This document shows, one piece after another, positions 51,770-63,184 of a DNA stretch of 64,000 bases. Position 1 is the stretch's first letter. Every line of letters starts with the position of its first letter. The stretch covers positions 62,001-126,000 of the forward strand of contig JABYQR010000026.1 of assembly GCA_022592445.1 (NCBI GenBank), given 5' to 3'. Origin of the DNA: Cytidiella melzeri. Taxonomy: Eukaryota > Basidiomycota > Agaricomycetes > Polyporales > Irpicaceae. The notes beneath the pieces were generated by a model. It was not told where the DNA came from. It did no database searches and worked only from the letters and a program-made list of their open reading frames with translations. A program made the position numbers and the translations under genes.

Positions 51770-53253
51770 TGAGACACTAACACACCCCCCGGACACAAAG
51801 GGACCGAGCACAAACACACCTGACCTCGCGAGAGGCGATTACATGTGTAAGGAGGGGTTGATGGTATGCGTGAATGTAGGTTGCGAGTGGGTCCAAGAGT
51901 CCTAGGCTGCACCTAGACTCGGGCGAGCGGTGATGCATTTGCAGGGCTCGGAGTGCCAGGCCAAAAGCGCTGTGGTTTGTTTGGGTAGCTGGGAAACGTT
52001 CCGGGTAGAAAGATGTAAAGTAAAGCCAAGCAAGGCAATTCAATGCAATGCAAAGGGACAATAGAACTTAAGTGTTGCAAAAGAAAGTGGTGTAAAAGCG
52101 ATAGAGCTAGGGGCAACACAGTGGTGAAGAAAGGAGAGCAATTGGAATGTGGTAACACAAGGGGAGGGAGAGGAAGTGGTGTGGTAAAGTGCAAGAGAAA
52201 GGACTGCACTGGCTCAATGCAAGAGGATAACGCAAAACGCCATGGCAAACACAGTAGGAAATGCAATGAGAACACAGAATAAACACGGTCTAAACTCAGT
52301 AGCCTTGAGAAAGAGAAGAAGGGGCGGCTGAAAAAGGGGGTTGCAGTGAAGGAGAAACGCGCAACACAGTAAGTAACGCTGTGAAATAAACGCAGTAGGA
52401 ACACAAAAGGGGGTCGCAATGAAGGAGAAAGTGACGCAGGGTGAGAGATACGCACTGCGGAGTTGCTCAAGAAGCAAGGGGAAAAGTGGCAGGGGCAACT
52501 TTGAGGGGGAAACCGCGGGGGTGTCGTATTCTAAGCTAAGCAAGGTACAGACACAGCGTATATAAGTAAAAGGCAATAGGGGCTATAGCAAATTGAAGCC
52601 ATGCGAGAGCAAGGCAAGGAAAGGGGCATCACACGATGAAACGAGGGACAAACGCGAAACATGTTACAGGAGCGATGGGGCACTGCCTTTAGCCGCTCTG
52701 CAAAGGGAACAGGCTGCGGAATCCGAGGGAGTGGAAAAGGGGGCCGGGGGGTTTCAACAGCTATGAGCTTGAGTGCAAGGGACTACAAGGAGGCAATATG
52801 CGGCAAGTGAAGCCTTGCAATGCGAAGCCATGCGAACCAAAGCAGAGGGAATGCAATGCGAGGCAGCGCGAGGCGAAGCAAGGCGGCGCGACGCGACACG
52901 AGGCAATGCGAAGCGAGGCAATGCAAGGCAACGCGAGGCCAAGCAAAGCGAAGGAGAAGCGAGGCAACGCGAGGCAGCGCGAGATAACGCGAGGCGAAGC
53001 AAGGCGGCGCGACGCAACACGAAGCAACATGCAAGGCGAGGGGACGCAAAGCGAAGGGAAGCAAAGCGACCCAATGCAAAGCAAGGCGAAATGAAGCGAT
53101 GCAAAGCAAAGCAAGGCAAAGCGATGCAATGCAAAGCAAAGCAAAGCGAGGCGATGCAATGCAAGTCTTGCCAGAACCAAGGGCTGCTGCTAGTCCATGT
53201 GAATGTGCTCGCCTTTGGGCCTGTTGCAAGTCCAGCGATTTCCGGGCGTATCA
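51770..53253 (-). mobile_element. Element D4, inverted and diverged (1484 bp)
   Basis: On the minus strand it starts TGATACGCCCGGAAATCGC (from 53253) and ends AGTGTCTCA (51770), flanked by GCGC on both sides (51766-51769, 53254-53257). Ends match D1-D3 but the interior is strongly diverged, and the 175-aa ORF is not recognisable. A TATA-like TTATATACGC lies near 52556. The part next to its 5' end has become a 5-bp repeat array. Confidence 0.8.
52800..53165. repeat. Pentanucleotide repeat array (GCRAN)n in D4
   Basis: About 360 bp of degenerate GCRAN units (GCAAT, GCGAG, GCAAG, GCGAA, GCAAA and similar). Because 5 is not a multiple of 3, all frames are open over long stretches; the ORFs here are by-products of the repeat. 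Confidence 0.85.
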
Positions 53254-53257
53254 GCGC

Positions 53258-53842
53258 TTAGCTGCTCTTTGCAGCACCACCCATCTACCCAGTTCTCTTT
53301 GGTTCCGTCTCGATCTGTATTCTCCCTTGGAAGCACACCCACATTGCGTTCCTCATGCCGGCACAGAAGGCATACATTGAGGTTTGAAAATGTCCTACGC
53401 AAAGGTGACCTCCACCTGTCTTTTGCTAACTCGAGCAAGGCAACGCAGAAGGAGCGGGTTACGTGAGACAAAATTCGGAAGGCAATTCGGATGGTGCACG
53501 TACGGTTGTGCCTTGTCGCGGGTTTTTTCAACGGGGTGAGGTTGAGTGGTTTGGCCTAGTACGTCTCCATTTCTATCATGTAGTGGGGCAGCTCAATCTT
53601 CACTGCTTCTCAATCATTGCGTCACTCGGATATACGTCCAACAAGGCCAACTTTATGACTGTCCCACCATTCGCCGTTTTCTTCGTCCGTACGTACCATT
53701 GCTTTTCCCTTGAGTCGCTCTAACAAGTACCGTAAACGTGTTCTCACCATTCTCCTCTTCGTCCTCGTCAGTACCGCCGGCTTGGTTGTCTTCTTTGCCT
53801 CAGCCCCACACCCGATACTCCTCGCTCTCATCAAGCGCTTTG
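53258..53842. other. Unassigned DNA before the Plavaka-like pseudogene
   Basis: May contain earlier exons of the transposase. The short ORFs at 53463-53723 and 53710-54072 are out of frame with the conserved part and are not convincing. Confidence 0.35.
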
Positions 53843-54901
53843 TAGGCACACACTTGTTCAGCAGTCCATGTCGTCGCCTTACCAAGCCTCCCAGTGCTTT
53901 ACTGTCTCACGCGCCCCTGACCGACGGAAGCTGTCTCAGTAGCATAGACAATGGTTTGGTAGTCGCATTATTCTGCGACAGCAAAGGATGCATACCATTC
54001 AACAAACCACAAAGACGAGTTCCCACAGATGACTCTCTGGCTCAAAAGACGAGAGAAGCTTTGGAGACATGACCAATACATTCGACATTGCCTCTTGGAA
54101 CCATTGAACGTACCCGTGCCTGCGCACACATATTGTTATGACAAAACATCCATCCATGCCTGCCATCTCTTTCGACAACCTAGCAATTGAATACGGTGCC
54201 GACGACATCATCAATGCACTAGTTAGGTTTGTTGCCAAAATCACCAATCCACAGTCATCGAGACAGCAAATCGCGATGGCCGGAATGCAAATCCATCTTC
54301 CCATGACCAGCGTGCGTGTCTTTCATAGGATTTGCATCTTGAATCCCACTCATCATGAATACAGCGACATGCTGAACCTTCTGGATGCAGTGCACATACG
54401 ACCGACTCGAGTGGATTCTCGTGGGCGAACAACAGCAGGACGGTTTAATACGGTGTTGGTTGATATAGGCAGTGGGCTCAGCAGCAACATTTCCGGTGTG
54501 TAGCTTTATACCTGTAACTTAATTTTTGCTCACCCAAATGTGCCTCTCTAGATCTACGTGTCGCGCAGGTCCGCGTTGTCTTCTCACTGAAGGATCACCA
54601 TTGCGAGCGACTATTTGGCGAACTCCATACTAAGGTTGCCACTCATCTTGCGTACGTTCAATGGTTCTCCAAGTTCACGGTTATGCCAAGTTCACAACAT
54701 CGCCTGTACAAGCTGAAGCGATGTTACATCCGGGACGCAGACACCAACTATCGAGTTGCCGAAGTCATTCCAGTGAACAAGATCAGGTGTAGCATTCAGC
54801 TCTTCCCTCAGTTCGGCTCTGGCACCGCGCCTCGTCAATGGACACCTGATAACGTACTCGAAGAGTGCGAGACGTTCTATGCAAACCCGTTTCACAAGTG
54901 A
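53843..54901 (+). pseudogene. Plavaka-like (CACTA superfamily) transposase, C-terminal part
   Basis: One frame from about 53943 reads WFGSRIILRQQRM, DEFPQMTLWLKRREKLWRHD, HPSMPAISFDNLAIEYGADD, IHLPMTSVRVFHRI and DAVHIRPTRVDSRGRTTAGR. A 56-bp GT-AG intron (54496-54551) joins in frame (Asp codon split) to LRVAQVRVVFSL, THLAYVQWFSKF, AEVIPVNKIRCSIQLFPQFG and TPDNVLEECETFYANPF, then TGA. This order is typical of the C-terminal half of Plavaka-type transposases of Agaricomycetes. The frame also reads upstream to about 53845 apart from a TAG at 53940, so the gene is truncated and probably interrupted. Family assigned from memory of the motifs. Confidence 0.72.
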
Positions 54902-55507
54902 CTACACATATGGTTTGTTGTAGCGTAGTTCTCTATCATTTACCGATGTCATACATTAAATTGTCAATACACGGGACTCTAACATGCATGCAACACAAGA
55001 AGATAGCCTGCAAGCCGACCAAGTGTACTTGAAATTGCAGAGTGGTTGACAAATGCACATTTCACAGGGTTGGTACATTTGGAAGGTCCAAATTCTCTAA
55101 ATCAGGTTTATCTGTGGGGTAGAGCGTTACCTACTGACTATTATAAGGTTTGCTATCAGAGAGAGGGGAAATCGGCCCGATGCAGCGGCAGCCGCTTGCA
55201 AACTATGTGATTGGTACAAACCGGATAGCCAACAAATCATGTGATAACCTGCAAGAAAAAGATCAGCGGGGTTCTGAATGGAGTCTGAGCAACTTTTATC
55301 AGTATATTGACTGTATATCCCCAACGTTGGGTTCATCCAAGAAGATTTTTATGTCTGCGTGTTGCTGAAGGGCAGGACTATCTGATGATGTAGAATTTGT
55401 GTCTATTCATGTACATGTGTTCAATACGGGACAAAAAGGTCACATCTGAAAAAGCACCGATGCGCTGGCGCGAACTGGAACGATTCTTCTTCATTCTTCA
55501 GGAATCG
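54902..55507 (-). repeat. Terminal repeat H, copy 4 (inverted)
   Basis: The H-specific part is about 54990-55507; 54902-54989 is spacer. Ends GGAATCG at 55507, followed by TAA and then LTR-B sequence. Compared with H1 it lacks about 150 bp in the middle. It replaces the U3 part of the 5' LTR of element B. Confidence 0.7.
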
Positions 55508-55653
55508 TAATACTAACTTGGTCTTTACTGGGCTAGCAACTTGAACAAAGTCTGATAGCTGGTGAAAGCATTGTGCTCTACACCTGCCACCACCTCTTTG
55601 TTGTTTTCCACTTCGTGTCCCTGTTTGTCACGTCGAGCCCCGTCTCCGTGTCA
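55508..55653 (+). repeat. 5' LTR of element B, U5 part only
   Basis: ACTAACTTGGTCTTTACTGG to CTCCGTGTCA, matching the last 145 bp of LTR-B. Cut on the left by H4. Confidence 0.92.
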
Positions 55654-55667
55654 TTAGGTCGAGATTG
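55654..55667 (+). promoter_or_regulatory. Primer binding site of element B (self-priming type)
   Basis: TTAGGTCGAGATTG; AGGTCGAGAT (55656-55665) is the exact complement of ATCTCGACCT at the predicted mRNA start in intact LTR-B copies (12898-12907; also in the copy at 24637). Confidence 0.8.
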
Positions 55668-55800
55668 TTGTGTAAACCCTGGGTCCCCCACTCCCACTGT
55701 TTTAAAAAGTTTATTCCTGTTTGACGAGTACATCTCCGGTCTCCTCATACTGTTGAGCTACACTTATGTTGTCTGTTTCTACCCCCTGTGCGTTGTTCAG

Positions 55801-56518
55801 TGTCTGAAGACATGTGCCCCCGTTTCTCTAAGAACCTCTTTGCAACTGAGCCTCAGCTCAAGAGGTCTCTTCCACCATCCTTCCTTGCCACCCTCGCTGA
55901 AAAGCGCAAGAGCGGTCAACCTCATTGCTGGTCTGACAAAGACCTGGTCACCGTTGCAAAGTACGTGTCCAAAAAGCTGCCTGTCAAAGGCATCACCCTC
56001 ACTGTCTCCTCTTACGAGGAAAATTGACAACTTCGCGCCTCTGCACAAGCATATAGAGAACGAGCTGCTGAGGAGCGTGATCACACCTTAGCCGAGCAAC
56101 ACATCCACAAGCTCACTCTCGCAGAGCAACTAGCAAAGCTCCCTGCGCCAACTCCCCCCCCTGCTGCACCCAAGCCGGTACTCATTGACTTTAAAAAGTT
56201 GTCACCGGTAGATCTTGTGGGTATATTCAGGCCAAAACTCACCGCCGTCTGCACTTGCCTGCAAGCTCTCACTGAGCTTGAAGAACTCCTGAACCGCTCC
56301 AACCCCGACCACCGCCACGCGCTGCTTCACCTCGTCAACAAGGTTGATCGTTTCCTCAACCGAGTCAACAATCTCGCACCAGTCACAGTAGACTGCAAGT
56401 GGCAGCTCCTGGACTGGGGTTGCAAAGCAATTGGGAAGTTTCCTTCAAGCAGCTTCGTAAATACTACGACAAAGTCCTCGCACAACTTAATGTAGTAAAT
56501 AGTGATAGCTATTTCTAG
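55801..56518 (+). pseudogene. ORF0 leader protein of element B (frameshifted)
   Basis: Homologue of ORF0 of A and C. LPPSFLATLAEKRKSGQPHC, WSDKDLVTVAKYVSKK, then a shift near 56027 to EQHIHKLTLAEQLAKLPAP, KPVLIDFKKLSPVDLVGI and VDCKWQLLDWGCKAIG. A second shift near 56435 leads to VSFKQLRKYYDKVLAQ and the C-terminus SYF-stop at 56518. A GT-AG intron 55728-55800 (GTACAT...TTCAG) would join ...GA to TG, making ATG TCT GAA GAC; there is also an ATG at 55813. Confidence 0.65.
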
Positions 56519-56579
56519 TGGATCTAGATAGTCCACAGTTTTCCCACCACGTCTTGCAACAATTGTATACATTTCTTCA

Positions 56580-57770
56580 ATTCAAACACAGTCACAGACG
56601 ACCACTTCTACAAAGGCCTGTTCCACGAGTGTGACGACCAACCGTTCCCAAATTGGTACACTCAGACAGACCCAACTGAAGCAATCAACAGCGAATACTA
56701 CACTGAGCAGCACCAGACTCGCACCAAAGAAAATTTACCTTTAATCACGCAAAAAGACATGAATCCCAACCAGCCCACCGCCACTGCTGCCCCTGCTGCC
56801 CCTGCTGCCAACCTGAGCGCCCAAGACATCTTAAACATGTTTGGCGTCCTGACTCAAAGAATGGTTGACCTTACCGATCAGGTGGCTGCACTTGCCGCCG
56901 CACAGATGCCAGCGGTTGCCGCTGCCACGCATACTTCTCGGGAGAGAAGCATTGTCAAAAAGCCGGTCTCCTTCAAGGGGAAAACATCATCTGAAGCCAG
57001 GCTGTTCCGCAACGTGTTCATAGTCTGGGTGCAAAATCAAGCAAAAGTGTTCTTCCAGCAAGACGCCCAAGGCCAGGTCCGGCTGGACAACAACAGCGCG
57101 AGGATCTTTGATTCTCACAAACTTATCACCAGCGCTCTGCCGTTCATGCAAGACGACGCTGCCGACTGGGCTCGTCCTCACATTGAGGAGCTTGCAAATA
57201 GCAAACCAGCTTTTTGCAACAGCTGGGATACGTTTATAGAGGCCTTCAAAGCCAAATTCAAGTCTATTGACGATGTCATGGAGGCTAAAATGAAGATTGC
57301 AAACATGAAGCAGGGCAATAAGACCTTCGCCGCCCACATCTCTGAGTTTGAGACATGGGCCCCTCGCACTGGCTGGAGGCAGCAGGACCTCTGCAATTGC
57401 CTCAAGTCAAGCTTGAGCACCGAGTACTTGCAACGTGTCCTGTACTTCCAAACTCGCACCGCCACCTACGACGCACTCAAAGATCAGTGCAAGGCGGTCG
57501 ATGCCCAGCTTGCCGACCTCTGCAACAGCACGTGCAAGGTCATGGTAGACAGTTCCTTGGGACATGGCAAGTCCCACCAGCAAGCGTTCTGTGATCCCAA
57601 TGCAATGGAGATCGACACATCCCGTTTCTCCACCTCGTCTGACTTGCTCTGTGTGGGTCTGGGCAAACAGGAGATTTTCCAGAAATGGAAGAAGGAGATG
57701 AGCAAGTGCTGCTCGGTTTGTGGATCTGAGAGTCACAAGAAGAGGGACTCGAAGCACCCAGATGACCCGG
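56580..57770 (+). CDS. gag of element B, part 1
   Basis: A short N-terminal block with HFYKGLFHECDDQPFPNW (about 56600-56655) precedes the long open frame from ATG 56759. The latter has an Ala/Pro-rich start, a heptad-like segment (FGVLTQRMVDLTDQVAALAA), then the capsid: VKKPVSFKGKTSSEARLFRN, FMQDDAADWARPHIEELANS, WDTFIEAFKAKFKSIDDVME, AAHISEFETWAPRTGW. A first Cys/His motif (CCSVCGSESHKKRDSKH) comes just before the insertion point of D3 at 57771. This part of gag is undamaged. Confidence 0.88.
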
Positions 57771-59619
57771 TGATACGCCCAGAAATCGGCTAGGCGCGGA
57801 GACCCGGCAGCAGCCCGCCAGTTGCGCGGCCCGCGTCATCCTGAGCGGCAAGTCCCTCCACTTTCCCAGCGTCACGGGCACGAGGAAGTTGCCGAGGTCA
57901 CGAGGAGTCCGCCGAGGATCCGAGGACTTGACAAGGAGCAACGCGCCGGAAACATCTGAGGCCGAGGAATCACACCGAACTCTGACTCACAGACACGCCC
58001 CTTTTGCATCGGAGCATGGGCCGGCCAGCCACCAAGAGTTTCGGACGCGGGTCGGACCAACGGTAGAAGAAACTTGACGCGCGAACCCCGTTTCAGAAAG
58101 GCTCCTATCACACCACGCTGTGCAACTCCTGGACGGCGCCTCATCACCTGCTCGCAACGGTTGGCGCCTTTTCAGCGCAAGGGCGCGCGCCGCTACTCCG
58201 CGTCGGCCAACGCTTTGTCCTGCCGGGCGTCGACTCGCTGGACATTCTGCCTCCGCAGACGGAAGTATTCTGCCACCCTGTTTCCTCGCTCTCGCGTTTG
58301 GGTTTAGGACATAGAAGGAAAGGTTTAGAAGAGGGTCTTTAGGGTATATAAAAAGGTGTTGCTTGTACTGCGTAGAAAATCAATCAATCCCCACCCCAGT
58401 TTCCAGAGTTCACTTTACGCTTTGCATTCGCGTCGAGGGAGTCTCTTCGCGTCCATAGCTGTAGCTTCTTCTGCGTTGTCTCACTGCGACTTCTTCCACA
58501 ATTATGTCCGCTGCGTCTACCAACGACAACCCGCCTCAAGTCTGCCGTTACTGTCCCACTGTTCCCCACCTATCCGACGGTCGCTGCCCTTACCGCCCGC
58601 GCCCGCGTGAGGTTCTACGCCGTTACCCCATCATCCCCGCGCCCACGCCGCCGCCAGAACCCTCAGCAGCGCCTACGGTCTCCCCTGAGAGATCAACTCC
58701 TAAATCACCCTCGCCAGCGTCGTCCGTTGCCTCCGTCGCAGACTCGCTTGATAACTGCTCTTACTGCGACACTCAGAGAGATCACCCAATTCCCCTACGT
58801 TCAGGACCTTTCATCCCGCTTGACTGCGATCGCCCGCGCGCACCGCACCCAGATTGTTGGCTGTCTCCAGACTTCGAAGGCGAGGATCACGAGTGCGAAT
58901 TAGTGCAGTTCAATCTTACCAGCTCTACCAACGTTGTCGTTGGCCACGCATTCGCCTGCAATACGCATCGCCGCTCGGGGAGTGTTGTTCTACACTACCG
59001 CCCCCGCGCGCAGTCTGTCGAGTCAAATTGACTGCGATCTCACATAGCCTTTCGCTGCGACTCGCGCTCCATTAGTTTATCTTTCTCTTACGGTTCCTTT
59101 CGGGTTCGTTATACTGTGTTTGCTTCTTAACTGCGTTATTTTACTGTGTTACTGCGTTGCGTTTCACCTTCACTGCGCCGAGCTTACTGCGTTCACTTTC
59201 ACTGCGCCCGCGTTTTACAGCGACTTCTTCATCTTCACCAGCGACCGCGTTTTGTGTTCGAGATTCATATTGCGCCTGCGTTTATCTTCTGCGTCTCTCC
59301 GCACGCCGTTTTCCTACAAGTCGCGACATCTCCCGCGCGTTCTCTTTGAGCCGCGCTATAACTCTTTCGCTTTCACCGCGCCAACTTGCCCCTTTTACCC
59401 GCGATACGCGTGGTAGTTGCCCGTCTAGCTCCCTTCATATAAACTTTATCACAAAAACCTTGTTGCTCATTTTAGCACAGGTAAAACTAGGACTCTAAGA
59501 CCACCTCGCACACTTTAACACTTCCGCGCTTCCACACCTTTACACTTCTATTGCCACTTTGTGGTTGGTTGTGTTGTCTTTAAGGTTGTTCTTAGTTTGA
59601 AGCGTGACTCAGTGTCTCA
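57771..59619 (+). mobile_element. Element D3, 1849-bp insertion in gag of B
   Basis: Same length and ends as D1 (TGATACGCCC ... AGTGTCTCA), flanked by CCGG (57767-57770, 59620-59623). Removing it and one CCGG brings KHPDDPV next to CNYCGGTGHW in gag, with the frame kept. TATA-like TATATAAAAA near 58345. Confidence 0.9.
58504..59031 (+). CDS. Conserved 175-aa protein of D elements, copy 2
   Basis: Same ORF as 4753-5280, same start and stop, open throughout. CRYCPTVPH near the N-terminus gives a CxxC where copy 1 has CRCC. Blocks PREVLRRYPIIP, CSYCDTQRDHPIPL, PHPDCWLSPDFEGEDHECEL and NLTSSTNVVVGHAFACNTH are kept. The Pro/Ser-rich middle is almost unchanged. Function unknown; metal binding by the Cys/His residues is only a guess. 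It lies 3' of the TATA box in the same order as copy 1. Confidence 0.6.
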   Translation: MSAASTNDNPPQVCRYCPTVPHLSDGRCPYRPRPREVLRRYPIIPAPTPPPEPSAAPTVSPERSTPKSPSPASSVASVADSLDNCSYCDTQRDHPIPLRSGPFIPLDCDRPRAPHPDCWLSPDFEGEDHECELVQFNLTSSTNVVVGHAFACNTHRRSGSVVLHYRPRAQSVESN

Positions 59620-59880
59620 CCGGTCTGCAACTACTGCGGGGGCACTGGTCACTGGGGGGCGGTTTGCCTGAAACAACTTCAAGGTGTCCCTAAGGGACAA
59701 AAAGTTGCTGCTACCTCGTCGACCTCGTCGACCACTACTACGCCGAAGCAAGACACATCCAATGACAAGGATGCTAAGATTGCTGCGCTCAAGGACATGC
59801 TTGACATCCAAAAGAAGCAAATGGATGAAATGGCAGCCAAAATCAATGCTGTTTTTTTAAGAGGACTCGTGACACAGCCG
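59620..59880 (+). pseudogene. gag of element B, part 2 (nucleocapsid)
   Basis: CNYCGGTGHWGAVCLKQL is a full CCHC knuckle, followed by a Thr/Ser linker and a coiled stretch (IAALKDMLDIQKKQMDEMAA). The frame stops at about 59863 after KINAVFL. Confidence 0.8.
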
Positions 59881-59909
59881 CAGCTGCGAGTCCCCCCAAT
59901 ACCCTGTCC

Positions 59910-62795
59910 TTGTCTCCTTTGTTGTCTACATTGTCTTCTGCCTCGTGTACTATAGCAACTCCGTGCCCGTCATCTGTTATCTCTTCATGTACTATCTTGT
60001 TGCTAGATTGGTTATCTTCTCATTTCCGTGTACATGTACTAGTCAAAGGTCTCAATAGAAGCATCTGTGTTCCTGCTATGATTGATTCAGGAGCCACGGC
60101 TTTGTTCATCAGTCACCAGTTTGTCAAAAAGCATAAGATTATCCAACACCCTCTTGAAAGGATCATCTCACTACACAACATTGACGGAACTAAGAATAAG
60201 GCTTGCAGATTAACACACTTCGTTCGCCTTACACTTACAGTCGGAGACCACACAGAAAAGGCAGAGTTTCTCGTCACGGACTTAGGTCCAGAAGACGTCA
60301 TTTGTGGGCTATGATGGCTCAAACGCGTAAACCTTACTGTCAACTGGGAAAAAGGAGAAATGACAATTCCGAGCAGCTCGGAAGAATCTTCTGACGAACC
60401 TTTCCAGAAGGTTGACGGTAATTGCAAAGAACGTAGGCAGTGGGTCAAAGCCGGGATTATTCAAGACACCACTGACAAGGTCTGGTGTATGGCCGGCTTC
60501 ACCTACTCTAACAAGCTTGCTGCCGAAGCAAACAAAGCTAAAGCTAAGCTCCTCTTCGAAGACATCGTTCCATCAGAGTATCACGGACATGCTAAAGTCT
60601 TCTCTGAGGAAGAGTCTAATTGGCTACCCCAGCATCAGCCCTGGGACCATTTGATTGATCTCAAACCAGACGCTCCTGAGACCATCAAATTGAAAGTTTA
60701 TCCTATGCCCCTGAACAAACACGCCAAGCTTGACAAGTTCATTCAGGAGAACCTATCAAAAGGTTACATCATGCCTTCCAAGTCTCCAATGGCTTCTGCA
60801 GTCTTCTTCATCAAAAAGAAGGACAACAAACTCCGTCTTATTCAGGGCTATTGTAAACTTAACAACATCACTGTAAAGAATCGTTACCCACTACCGCTTG
60901 CTACCAACATTATAAACAAGCTCAAGGGTGCAAAGATCTTCACTAACTTTGATGTTTGTTGGGGATATGATAACGTTCGCATCAAGGAAGGAGATGAGTA
61001 CAAAGCGGCTTTTGTTACCAACCGAGGACTTTTCAAACCCAAAGTTATGTTCTTCAGCCTCACAAACTCACCCGCTACCTTCCAAGCTCTGATGGACAAC
61101 ATCTTCACAGACATTGTCGCCGAGAGCAAGGTGGCGGTCTATCTAGATGACATCTTAATCTGGAGCAACAACCTGACAGAGCACCACAAGGTTGTACATG
61201 AAGTCCTCGAGCGACTTCAACAGCACAATCTCTACCTCCGGCCGGAAAAGTGCGAGTTTGAGAAATCTGAGATTGAGTACCTCGGGTTGATCATTCGTGC
61301 CGGAAAAGTAGCTATGGACCCTGTGAAAGTTCAAGCAGTTTCTACGTGGCCCACACTCAAGAAGCTCAAAGAAGTTAGAGGGTTCATAGGGTTTGCCAAC
61401 TTCTACCAACCCTTCATCCAAGACTTCTCAAAGCAAGTCTCACGACACTATTGGTGGCCAAAGATGAATGCCTTCATAGAGACTTACGTACTAGGCTGCA
61501 ATTGCTGTCAATGCTATAAGTCAGCTCCGCACCCTAAAGCAGTACTACAGCCTCAGGAAACTCCGGCCGGACCTTGGAAACATGTTGGAGTAGATCTCAT
61601 TACTCAGCTACCACCCTCTAAGGGATTTGATTTCATTGCGGTCTACGTCAACCATTACTCCAATCAAACGCACATCATCCCTACCACCACTAGGGTTAAC
61701 GCTGAGGGGATTGCCGATCTACACTAAAAAGAAGTATTCCGACTTCACGGCATTCCAAAGAAGGTGTTCTCTGACCGAGGACCCCAGTTTGCAGTGCGCT
61801 TCATGCGTGTGCTCTAACGTCGTCTAGGCATAGAGACTGGTCTTATGACCGCCTATCATCCGCAAGGAAATGGCAAAGTTGAACACAAAAACCAGGATAT
61901 TGAACAGTACCTGCGTCTATTCTGTCAGCAACAACAAGACAACTGGGTAGATCATCTACCGGCAGCTGAGTTTGCACTCAACTCACGAGTACATGCGGGT
62001 AATTCACAAACATCGTTTGAAGTCATCTACGGATATCGCCCCAATTTCACCATACCAGTCGGCAAGCAAAGCAATATTCCATCTCTCAATGAGCGCCTTG
62101 ACAATATGGCTCGAGTATGCAAGGAGACCGAAGCAGCTCATTGTCTAAGCAAAAAAAAGATGAAGCAACTCTACGAATCTGAGAAGCGCTCTTTACGTGT
62201 CTTGCAAGTAGGGGACATGGTCTGGCTGAATGCTAAAAACGTCAAGATTCACCAGGCTACGCCTAAACGCGGTCCGCGACAGCTCGGCCCGTACAAAGTC
62301 ATTGAACGCATCGGCAATCTTGACTACAAGCTCGATCTGCCTAGCTATCTCCGGATCCACCCCGTCTTCCACATCAACCGTCTAAGTCCCTGGCACGACA
62401 ACGGCAAAGACGTACCTCCACCTCCTGATCCTATAGTCATAGAAGGAGAAGAGCAGTATGTCGTTGAGAAGGTGCTAGACAGCAGGCTACACGGACGATG
62501 GAAGGAACTACAATTCCTAGTCAAATGGGAAGGGTATTCAGACGGACACAATAGCTGGGAACCAGTTGAAAACCTCAAGAATAGTCAAGAAGCGATTGAC
62601 AATTTCTACAAAGCAAACCCCGGAGCGCCCCGAGTCATCAAAGCTTCACTCTTTGCGGATCCCCGCTTGCACTTTTGGGAATTCAATACCCAGACCGACC
62701 CTGCTTTCCTTCGCACGATCTATCCATCTACATACGATCTTAGCTGGGATGAAGGCAAACACATCGGTCTGGATATCTCAAGAACATCACACTGA
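59910..62795 (+). pseudogene. pol of element B: protease, RT, integrase, chromodomain (RNase H deleted)
   Basis: Protease has CVPAMIDSGATALFISHQFV and EDVICGL followed by TGA at 60312 (A has GIDWL). RT (60360-61440) has KGYIMPSKSPMASAVFFIKK and VAVYLDDILIWS with YLDD intact. After IGFANFYQPFIQDFSKQ the frame passes straight into SRHYWWPKMNAFIETYV, which is integrase, so RNase H and the His pair of the zinc finger are missing. The integrase core has GVDLITQLPPSKGFD, VFSDRGPQFA and TAYHPQGNGKVEH, with TAA stops at 61725 and 61815. The C-terminus has HPVFHINRLSPW and a chromodomain (YVVEKVLDSRLHGRWKELQF, LVKWEGYSDGHNSWEP). The frame 61845-62795 is open. Confidence 0.92.
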
Positions 62796-62947
62796 CGGGT
62801 AACGTTGAGTCAACGACACCAGAAGGGGAGAAACTTCCTAGCATCCTTCTGACTAGACAATCGGGGCAATTCTGCTGAATCCCTGTAGACGGGTAGAAGA
62901 CCTCTATCACCACAGCACAGTGATGCTTCGCGAGGACGCTCGATTTT

Positions 62948-62960
62948 AGGGGGGGGGTAA
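62948..62960 (+). promoter_or_regulatory. Polypurine tract of element B
   Basis: AGGGGGGGGG plus TAA directly before the 3' LTR, as in element A. About 150 bp of non-coding sequence separates it from the pol stop. Confidence 0.85.
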
Positions 62961-63008
62961 TGTCGTGGATGGCCTGACTAGCCCTTATTTTTCGCATTTT
63001 ACCTCTAT
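62961..63008 (+). repeat. 3' LTR of element B, first 48 bp
   Basis: TGTCGTGGATGGCCTGACTA onward matches the start of LTR-B and is cut off by H5 at TTA (63009-63011). Confidence 0.88.
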
Positions 63009-63011
63009 TTA

Positions 63012-63184
63012 CAATTCCTGAAGAATGAAGAAGAATTGTTCCAGTTTGCGCCAGCGCATTGATGCTTTTTCAGATGTGACCTTTTTGTCCCCCAAATTGT
63101 GGGAATTTGATGGGATAATACATGCGGTAATACATTTGTAACAGTGTGGTGTAATGATTTGATGGTGTTTCGTTTACTTTGTTA
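63012..63184 (+). repeat. Terminal repeat H, copy 5 (173 bp)
   Basis: CAATTCCTGAAGAATGAAGA after TTA. It matches H3 until CTTTGTTA, where the Helitron-like repeat J3 is inserted. Confidence 0.7.

Larger units (their letters stand above)
55508..63008 (+). mobile_element. Ty3/gypsy chromovirus B (both LTRs truncated by H repeats)
   Basis: Contains the U5 part of LTR-B, primer site, ORF0, gag (split by element D3), protease, RT, integrase with chromodomain, polypurine tract and the first 48 bp of the 3' LTR. The RNase H domain is missing. Several stops and frameshifts are present. The LTR family is the same as the solo LTRs at 12356, 23237, 24637 and 45350. Confidence 0.93.

Noticed and set aside
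52773..53261. Overlapping ORFs on both strands of 85-160 codons
   Set aside because: Products of the 5-bp repeat, which leaves frames open; composition is almost only Ala/Arg/Lys/Gln or Cys/Leu/Phe repeats.
53710..54072. 120-codon ORF with a hydrophobic N-terminus resembling a membrane anchor
   Set aside because: It is out of frame with the well-conserved Plavaka-like coding sequence that overlaps it (DEFPQMTLWLKRRE), so it is a shadow.
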